A stretch of DNA of 7,596 nucleotides from CAZFUY01 sp964522445 (GTDB lineage Bacteria; Pseudomonadota; Gammaproteobacteria; SZUA-229). Location: contig CAZFUY010000120.1 in the NCBI GenBank assembly GCA_964522445.1, positions 1 through 7,596 on the forward strand, given 5' to 3'. The notes under the pieces were generated by a model. That model had not been told where the DNA came from. It was given only the letters and a program-made list of their open reading frames with translations, and searched no databases. Positions within the stretch are counted from its first letter, which is position 1; each line of letters starts with the position of its first letter. Below are positions 1 to 4,652 of the stretch, piece by piece. Position numbers and translations under genes: made by a program.

Positions 1-701
1 CGGGTATTTTCAAAGAGATCTCTGATGTTCCCCGTGGTGTTGTTTTAGTGACCGGTCCAACTGGCTCAGGTAAGTCGACCACCCTGGCCGCAATGATGGA
101 TTATAAAAACGAGAAAGAACACGGCCATATCCTGACCATTGAAGATCCAATCGAATTTGTACACGAAAGTAAAAAATGTCTGGTTAACCAGCGTGAAGTT
201 CATCGTGATACCATGGGATTTAGTGAGGCGCTACGCTCTGCTTTACGTGAAGACCCCGATGTTATTCTGGTGGGTGAGATGCGTGATCTGGAAACCATTC
301 GTTTAGCATTATCGGCTGCAGAAACAGGCCATCTGGTATTTGGAACATTGCATACCAGTTCAGCCGCTAAAACTGTTGACCGTATTGTCGATGTATTTCC
401 GGCTGCTGAAAAAGATATGGTTCGAGCCATGTTATCAGAATCATTACGAGCTGTTATTGCACAAACATTGTTGAAAAAAATTGGTGGTGGCCGTGTGGCT
501 GCACATGAAATTATGATTGGCACACCTGCAATTCGTAATCTAATTCGTGAAAATAAAATTGCGCAAATGTACTCTGCTATTCAAACCGGCCAGTCTATTG
601 GTATGCAGACACTGGATCAAAATCTTAAAGAGCTGGTTGAAAAAGGCATTGTTACCAAAGAAGAAGCGGGAACTAAAGCGGCAAATAAAGATAGCTTATA
701 A
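1..701 (+). CDS. pilT: Type IV pilus retraction ATPase PilT (5' end outside window)
   Basis: Hexameric cytoplasmic ATPase that drives type IVa pilus retraction (twitching motility, DNA uptake) by depolymerising pilin into the inner membrane. The reading frame is already open at base 3 (GIFKEISDVPRG...), so the true start lies upstream. The GTG at 48 is an internal Val codon, not a start. About 233 residues are visible, and comparison with the roughly 344-residue family suggests that about 110 N-terminal residues (the PAS-like N-terminal domain) are missing. Visible motifs: Walker A GPTGSGKST at 54-80, Asp box HILTIEDPIEF, Walker B DPDVILVGE, His box TGHLVFGTLH, and the PilT hallmark AIRNLIR at 528-548, which is needed for retraction in studied PilTs. 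The C-terminal IQTGQSIGMQTLDQNL segment is also typical. The gene ends in TAA, 84 bases before pilU. No sign of decay. Identification is very secure; the partial state is due only to the window edge. Confidence 0.97.
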   Translation, partial: GIFKEISDVPRGVVLVTGPTGSGKSTTLAAMMDYKNEKEHGHILTIEDPIEFVHESKKCLVNQREVHRDTMGFSEALRSALREDPDVILVGEMRDLETIRLALSAAETGHLVFGTLHTSSAAKTVDRIVDVFPAAEKDMVRAMLSESLRAVIAQTLLKKIGGGRVAAHEIMIGTPAIRNLIRENKIAQMYSAIQTGQSIGMQTLDQNLKELVEKGIVTKEEAGTKAANKDSL

Positions 702-757
702 TGTATTGATGACATAGCGCAAAGTTAAACTAACGGGTAGCTGAATAGCTGCTTAAA

Positions 758-763
758 TATAAT
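758..763 (+). promoter_or_regulatory. Possible -10 box upstream of pilU
   Basis: A perfect TATAAT lies in the 84-base pilT-pilU gap, 22 bases before the pilU start codon. No convincing -35 hexamer sits 16-18 bases upstream (the stretch there reads GGGTAG). The region is AT-rich, so a chance match is quite possible. If real, it would let pilU and the following pilU-like gene be transcribed apart from pilT. Read-through from pilT is equally plausible, because no strong terminator is seen in the gap. Confidence 0.25.
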
Positions 764-772
764 AATAAATTC

Positions 773-777
773 GGGAG
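773..777 (+). promoter_or_regulatory. Ribosome binding site of pilU
   Basis: GGGAG lies 8 bases before the ATG at 786. It supports that ATG over the internal ATGs a few codons later. Confidence 0.7.
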
Positions 778-785
778 AAACAGGA

Positions 786-1955
786 ATGGATAGAGATAAG
801 GCCATCCTATACATGCATGATTTATTGCGCATGTTGGTGCAAAAAGATGGCTCTGATTTATTTATAACAGTGGGTGCTTCACCGTCAATGAAAATTGATG
901 GCAAAATGACACCGCTTTCAAATCAGGCGCTTTCTCCTTCGCATACCCAGACACTTGTGCGTTCAATTATGAACGACAAGCAGTTAGGGGAATTTGAAAA
1001 GCAGCAGGAGGTTAATTTTGCGATTAGCTTACCCGGTGTTTCTCGCTTTCGTGTCAATGCCTTTACCCAACGTGGCTCGATGGGAATGGTGCTGCGTGTT
1101 ATTCAGTCAGATATTCCAAAGTTTGAAGAATTAAATCTACCGCCTGTGTTGCAGGATATTGCAATGACCAAACGCGGCATGGTTATTTTTGTGGGTGCAA
1201 CCGGTTCAGGTAAATCAACATCGTTGGCTTCGATGATTGGTTATCGCAATCAAAATAGTTTTGGTCATATTATTACCATAGAAGATCCCATTGAATTTGT
1301 GCACCAGCATCAGAATTGCATTGTTACTCAACGAGAAGTTGGTGTTGATACAGAGAATTATGAAATTGCATTAAAAAATACATTACGTCAGGCGCCCGAT
1401 GTGATTTTGATTGGTGAGGTTCGTGATAGAGAAACGATGGAATATGCTATAGCCTTTGCTGAAACCGGTCACCTTTGTTTAACTACCTTGCATGCAAACA
1501 GTACCAATCAGGCGCTGGATCGTATTATTAACTTCTTCCCTGAAGAACGTCGTGATCAATTACTAATGGATTTATCACTTAATCTAAAATCCGTTATATC
1601 ACAACGCCTGATTCCGCTTAAAGGTGGTGAAGGTCGTGTGCCCGCAGTAGAAATAATGTTGAATACGCCTTTAATGTCAGACCTGGTATTTAAAGGCAAG
1701 GTGCATGAAATAAAAGAACTTATGGCTAAATCAAATGAGTATGGCATGAAAACATTTGATCAGGCTTTATTTGATCTTTATGAAGAAGGTTATGTTACTT
1801 ATGAAGATGCGCTGAGAAATGCAGACTCAATTAATGATTTGCGTTTGCGTATTAAACTTCAGGGTAAGGATGCCAAGAAACAGGATCTTATGTCTGAAAT
1901 TGATGGCATAAAAATGGAAGCAGATGAAAAAGATGATCAGCACCGTTTACGTTAA
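786..1955 (+). CDS. pilU: Type IV pilus retraction ATPase PilU
   Basis: PilT-paralogous cytoplasmic ATPase that works with PilT at the base of the type IVa pilus; in studied species it boosts retraction force and depends on PilT. At 389 residues it has normal length for PilU (about 380). N-terminal domain residues 1-125 (MLVQKDGSDLFITVGASPS start motif, RFRVNAFTQRG near 87-97). ATPase domain: Walker A GATGSGKST 137-145, Asp box HIITIEDPIEF 161-171, the PilU-type signature HQHQNCIVTQREVG at 173-186, Walker B APDVILIGEVRD 203-214 with Glu211, His box TGHLCLTTLHAN 227-238. Instead of PilT's AIRNLIR it has PLMSDLVFKGKVHEIKELM near 295-313, as PilUs do. A charged, low-conservation tail covers residues 360-389. 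The ATG at 786 has GGGAG at proper spacing. It lies downstream of pilT, the usual order, and is followed after 18 bases by a second pilU-like gene. Identification is firm. Confidence 0.96.
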   Translation: MDRDKAILYMHDLLRMLVQKDGSDLFITVGASPSMKIDGKMTPLSNQALSPSHTQTLVRSIMNDKQLGEFEKQQEVNFAISLPGVSRFRVNAFTQRGSMGMVLRVIQSDIPKFEELNLPPVLQDIAMTKRGMVIFVGATGSGKSTSLASMIGYRNQNSFGHIITIEDPIEFVHQHQNCIVTQREVGVDTENYEIALKNTLRQAPDVILIGEVRDRETMEYAIAFAETGHLCLTTLHANSTNQALDRIINFFPEERRDQLLMDLSLNLKSVISQRLIPLKGGEGRVPAVEIMLNTPLMSDLVFKGKVHEIKELMAKSNEYGMKTFDQALFDLYEEGYVTYEDALRNADSINDLRLRIKLQGKDAKKQDLMSEIDGIKMEADEKDDQHRLR

Positions 1956-1973
1956 AAAATTACTGGTAGTAGT

Positions 1974-3110
1974 ATGAAGCTTGAACCTTATTTAAAACTC
2001 ATGGCTGAGCGCGGCGGCTCAGATATATTTTTCACTACTGGTGCGCCGGTTAGTATGAATATTGAAGGTGCTATGCACCCTATTGGTAAAACGCCATTAG
2101 AACCCGGCATGACAAAAAATCTTGCCTACAGTGTTATGGATGAAACTCAGATTATGGGTTTTGAAGCGACACTGGAAATGAACCTGGGCATGTCGTTAAA
2201 AAATATTGGTCGTTTTCGTATCAATATATATACACAGCGTGGTGAAGTTTCAATGGTTATTCGTTATATCAAAGCGGATGTACCAAGTATTGAAGAGTTA
2301 AATCTTCCAGAGAAATTAAAAGACCTTGTTATGTTGAGAAAGGGTCTGGTACTGGTTGTTGGTTCAACAGGGTCAGGTAAATCAACATCGCTGGCATCAA
2401 TGATTAAGCATCGTACGGGAGCTATGCCCGGTCATATACTGACAATTGAAGACCCTATTGAATACACATTTAATCATGGAAAATCTATTGTGGGTCAGCG
2501 TGAAGTAGGGCTTGATACATTGTCTTATGAAAATGCATTGCGTGAAGCGATGCGTGAAGCTCCCGATGTCATTATGATTGGTGAGGTGCGAGATCGTGAA
2601 ACAATGGAAGCGGCTATTCAGTATGCAGATACAGGTCATTTATGTTTAACAACCTTACATGCCGTGAATGCCAACCAGACTTTAGACCGGATAATTAGTT
2701 TCTTTCCACCGGATGCGCGAAATCAGATTCTTATGGATATGTCGATGAATCTTAGAGCTATTGTTTCTCAGCGGCTGGTTGAAGGTATGAAAGGCAAACG
2801 TGTTGCTGCTATCGAAATATTAATTAATTCTCCCTATATTTCTGATTTGATTCGTCGTGGTGATTTTCATGAAATAAAAGAGATTATGGAAAAAGGTGAA
2901 GCAGAAGGTATGCAGACATTTGATCAGTCACTCTATCGTTTATTTAAAGAGGGTCAGATTGAAATTAAAACAGCATTATCTTATGCTGATTCAAGAAGTA
3001 ATCTTGAGTGGAAAATTAATTTTGGTGGTGGCACTAAGGATCTTGAGAGAAGACAACAGGATGAAACGCTGCAATTTCCAAAGGATGGTGAATTGCCAAA
3101 AGTAAAATAA
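1974..3110 (+). CDS. Second PilU-like retraction ATPase (PilT/PilU family)
   Basis: A third PilT/PilU-family hexameric secretion ATPase, 378 residues, and probably an accessory pilus retraction motor subunit. N-terminal domain 1-120 begins with the family motif RGGSDIFFTTGAPVSM. Walker A GSTGSGKST 130-138, Asp box HILTIEDPIEY 154-164, QREVGLDT 175-182, Walker B APDVIMIGEVRD 196-207 with Glu204, His box TGHLCLTTLHA 220-230. All catalytic elements are intact. The segment SPYISDLIRRGDFHEIKEIM (286-305) and ALSYADSRSNLEWKI (334-348) resemble PilU rather than PilT, but it lacks PilU's HQHQ signature and has a divergent charged tail. It differs clearly from the upstream PilU throughout, so it is an old paralogue, not a recent duplication. 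It sits 18 bases after the pilU stop with only a weak Shine-Dalgarno (GGTAG at 1965-1969), which suggests the same transcript and possibly lower translation. Its specific role is unknown; function as a PilU-type cofactor is inferred. Confidence 0.92.
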   Translation: MKLEPYLKLMAERGGSDIFFTTGAPVSMNIEGAMHPIGKTPLEPGMTKNLAYSVMDETQIMGFEATLEMNLGMSLKNIGRFRINIYTQRGEVSMVIRYIKADVPSIEELNLPEKLKDLVMLRKGLVLVVGSTGSGKSTSLASMIKHRTGAMPGHILTIEDPIEYTFNHGKSIVGQREVGLDTLSYENALREAMREAPDVIMIGEVRDRETMEAAIQYADTGHLCLTTLHAVNANQTLDRIISFFPPDARNQILMDMSMNLRAIVSQRLVEGMKGKRVAAIEILINSPYISDLIRRGDFHEIKEIMEKGEAEGMQTFDQSLYRLFKEGQIEIKTALSYADSRSNLEWKINFGGGTKDLERRQQDETLQFPKDGELPKVK

Positions 3111-3111
3111 T

Positions 3112-3139
3112 CTAAAAGATTTGATGAAAAATCTTTTAG
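3112..3139. terminator. Perfect 11-bp hairpin between convergent genes
   Basis: CTAAAAGATTT (3112-3122) and AAATCTTTTAG (3129-3139) form an exact 11-bp inverted repeat around a six-base GATGAA loop, one base after the last pilus ATPase stop codon. The stem is AT-rich. On the + strand no T-run follows. On the - strand the stem is followed by a T-rich stretch (ATTATTTTACT), so it looks more like a terminator for the leftward spmA-spmB transcript. It could also act as a 3'-end RNA-stabilising hairpin for the + strand operon. The structure is seen directly; its function is inferred. Confidence 0.55.
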
Positions 3140-3159
3140 GTAAAGTGATACATCATAAT

Positions 3160-3182
3160 GTAGGAGCGGCTTCAGCCGCGAA
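3160..3182. repeat. REP-like palindromic element
   Basis: The segment begins GTAGGAGCGGC and contains a GC-rich palindrome, GCGGC (3166-3170), TTCA loop, GCCGC (3175-3179). The GTAGGAGCGgc...gcCGCGA form matches the general look of dispersed REP elements found between genes in many gammaproteobacteria (Pseudomonas-type REPs, mobilised by RAYT transposases). Only one copy is present in the window. Its GC content contrasts sharply with the AT-rich surroundings. It lies between convergent genes, a usual REP site. Confidence 0.6.
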
Positions 3183-3233
3183 ATCTACCTGAAGAATAAA
3201 GGCAGTGTTTTTTTGTGACTTCAGGTTAGATTT
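3181..3233 (-). other. Imperfect 14-bp inverted repeat after the spmB stop
   Basis: AAATCTACCTGAAG (3181-3194) is complementary to CTTCAGGTTAGATTT (3219-3233) except for one bulged base; the 24-base loop contains a run of seven T (3208-3214). On the - strand the hairpin begins at the spmB stop codon and its 3' arm ends in only three T, next to the REP palindrome. It may be a 3'-end stability hairpin or part of a composite terminator. The CTGAAG within its left arm could alternatively pair with CTTCAG inside the REP palindrome. Confidence 0.45.
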
Positions 3234-3751
3234 TAAAAATACCAGTAACAAACAATAACCGCAGCAAAAAATCCAGTAGCATCTGCAATTAATCCAGCCT
3301 GTAAAGCATAGCCTGTTTTCTTAATTCCCACTGCGCCAAAATAAACCGCCAATACATACAGTGTTGTTTCTGTTGAGCCAAACATAGTCGCCGCAATTTT
3401 TACAATAATAGAATCTTCGCCGTGAGTTTGTATAAGTTCAGCCAATACACCAACAGAGCCACTGCCTGTCATTGGGCGAATAATGGCCATGGGTAGCGTT
3501 TCGGGTGGTATGCCTACTACAGTAAAAATGGGCGCTATAAAATTAATCAGGCTTTCCATAGCGCCACTTGCTCTAAACATGGCAATAGCAAAAAGTATTG
3601 CTACCAGATAAGGGATAATTTTTACAGCGGTGCTAAAACCTTCTTTTGCACCTTCAACAAACTCTTCATAAACGGCCACTTTTTTATATAAACCGTGACT
3701 GATAATAAATAGTATAAGAAGAGGAATAATAAGAGCGGTTAAATGTTGCAT
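3233..3751 (-). CDS. spmB: SpmB-family membrane protein (spore maturation / Gate domain)
   Basis: Inner-membrane protein of the SpmB family, 172 residues, close to the roughly 178 of Bacillus SpmB. Family marks: YEEFVEGAKEGF at 28-39, the conserved RPMTGSGS at 92-99, and GSTETTLYVLAVYFG at 125-139. Hydrophobic segments are seen at about 4-20, 44-60, 70-90, 128-142 and 154-171. In Bacillus SpmA and SpmB act in spore core dehydration, but homologues are common in non-sporulating Gram-negatives, where the biochemical role is not established; the Gate (nucleoside-recognition) fold suggests a transport or channel-like role. The gene starts 2 bases after the spmA stop and its Shine-Dalgarno lies inside the spmA end, so the two should be translationally coupled and form a complex. 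The family call is firm, the function is not. Confidence 0.9.
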   Translation of the reverse strand: MQHLTALIIPLLILFIISHGLYKKVAVYEEFVEGAKEGFSTAVKIIPYLVAILFAIAMFRASGAMESLINFIAPIFTVVGIPPETLPMAIIRPMTGSGSVGVLAELIQTHGEDSIIVKIAATMFGSTETTLYVLAVYFGAVGIKKTGYALQAGLIADATGFFAAVIVCYWYF

Positions 3752-3753
3752 AT

Positions 3754-4626
3754 TTAAGCCCTGACTTTTGCGTAGGTTTTAGCAGCAATAATGGCGGCAA
3801 TAGTTGAGCAAGATGTGGCAAGTATAATAGGAATAATTAATTCGCTAACCTGTGTGCCCATAATAGCAATTAAAGTCACCGGCGGTAAAAGCTGTACGCT
3901 TGATGTGTTTAATGCCAGAAACATACACATGGAATTACTGGCTTCATCTTTTTTAGTATTTAATTCCTGTAACTGCTGCATGGCTTTTATGCCCAGAGGC
4001 GTGGCGGCATTACCGAGACCTAATACATTGGCAGCCAGATTAAGGCTAATGCTGCCAAGGGCTGGATGGTCTTTAGGGATTTCAGGAAATAACCAGCGTA
4101 GCAAAGGGTGTATGGCTTTTATGAAGATAAAAATAAGGCCACTTTTTTCTGCTATTTGCATAAGCCCAAGCCAGAGCGCCATAATGCCGGCAAGACCCAG
4201 GGCAAGTTTTACAGCAAATTCAGCCATATCAAATGCGGCCTGAGTAATGGCGGTTATTTTTAGCCAGTGTAGTTCTGGCAGTATGAGTTCCAGTTTCTGA
4301 TTATTAATGTCGAGAACTGTTAATTTGGAGCGCAGTATTTTTTTATTTTTACTGGCCTGCTTTTCAGCAATAAAGTTCCACTGAGCAGGAAGTTTATCGT
4401 TTACTGGTATAATAAGTTCGCGGTGATTTTTTAAACTATGTATTTCAGCATCAATATTAAAGTCTTTGTAATGAAGCTGAATATTTTGTGTGTCATTATA
4501 AAGTGTATATGAAACTTTTATGATTGTTCCATTGCCATAACTATTATTCCACTCGTCATAAATATCATGAGCAAGAGCAAATGTTATGCTTATAATAATG
4601 AGTCCAGACCAGATAAAATTTAGCAT
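3754..4626 (-). CDS. spmA: SpmA-family membrane protein with extra N-terminal domain
   Basis: Partner of the following SpmB-family protein in the inner membrane. The start MLNFIWSGLIIISITFALA gives the usual SpmA first membrane helix (about 3-19). The conserved core begins near residue 123 (ITAITQAAFDMAEFAVKLAL), with GIMALWLGLMQIAEKSG at 147-163, FPEIPKDHPALGSI at 180-193, GLGNAATPLGIKAM at 203-216, LALNTSSVQLLPP at 237-249 and a last hydrophobic segment near 262-282. At 290 residues it is about 95 longer than Bacillus SpmA (about 196). The surplus is residues 21-122, a polar, strand-rich segment with no motif I recognise, placed directly after the first helix. No clear Shine-Dalgarno precedes the ATG, but the N-terminal match to SpmA supports this start. 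It is transcribed leftward and lies head to head with the protease gene, 26 bases between start codons. The family is firm; the function in a non-sporulator is unknown. Confidence 0.88.
   Translation of the reverse strand: MLNFIWSGLIIISITFALAHDIYDEWNNSYGNGTIIKVSYTLYNDTQNIQLHYKDFNIDAEIHSLKNHRELIIPVNDKLPAQWNFIAEKQASKNKKILRSKLTVLDINNQKLELILPELHWLKITAITQAAFDMAEFAVKLALGLAGIMALWLGLMQIAEKSGLIFIFIKAIHPLLRWLFPEIPKDHPALGSISLNLAANVLGLGNAATPLGIKAMQQLQELNTKKDEASNSMCMFLALNTSSVQLLPPVTLIAIMGTQVSELIIPIILATSCSTIAAIIAAKTYAKVRA
3759..3762 (-). promoter_or_regulatory. Ribosome binding site of spmB inside the spmA end
   Basis: AGGG on the - strand lies 7 bases before the spmB ATG and within the last codons of spmA. 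With the 2-base gap this indicates translational coupling of the two partners. Confidence 0.6.
4591..4596 (+). promoter_or_regulatory. Possible -10 box of the protease gene, inside spmA
   Basis: A perfect TATAAT on the + strand lies 57 bases before the protease start, within the first codons of spmA read on the opposite strand. The -35 position carries only a poor match (TGAGCA at 4568-4573, three of six). Because just 26 bases separate the two divergent start codons, any promoter of the protease gene has to lie in this area. The call is inferred from consensus and context. Confidence 0.35.
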
Positions 4627-4642
4627 GTAATTATTCGTGCTT

Positions 4643-4647
4643 CAGGA
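4643..4647 (+). promoter_or_regulatory. Ribosome binding site of the protease gene
   Basis: CAGGA lies 5 bases before the ATG at 4653. It fixes the start that gives a complete Sec signal peptide. Confidence 0.65.
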
Positions 4648-4652
4648 AAAAT

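Noticed and set aside
48..50. GTG as a start codon of the first gene
   Set aside because: The frame is open to the window edge and the upstream residues (GIFKEISDVPRGVV) match the PilT lead-in to Walker A, so this is an internal codon of a longer gene.
200..523. Open frame of 107 residues on the - strand
   Set aside because: It is antisense to the most conserved part of pilT; its composition is that of a shadow frame.
731..757. Inverted AGCT motifs in the pilT-pilU gap as a terminator
   Set aside because: The possible stem is only 4-5 bp and no T-run follows, so it is too weak to call.
2896..3105. Open frame of 69 residues on the + strand inside the third ATPase
   Set aside because: It overlaps the conserved C-terminal part of the PilU-like gene in another frame, with no independent support.
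786..3110. Recent tandem duplication of pilU
   Set aside because: The two proteins differ throughout apart from the family motifs, and their tails share no likeness, so the paralogy is old.
3791..4243. Open frame of 150 residues on the + strand
   Set aside because: It lies wholly antisense to spmA, whose frame shows clear family motifs. The antisense product has no recognisable features and no good ribosome site.
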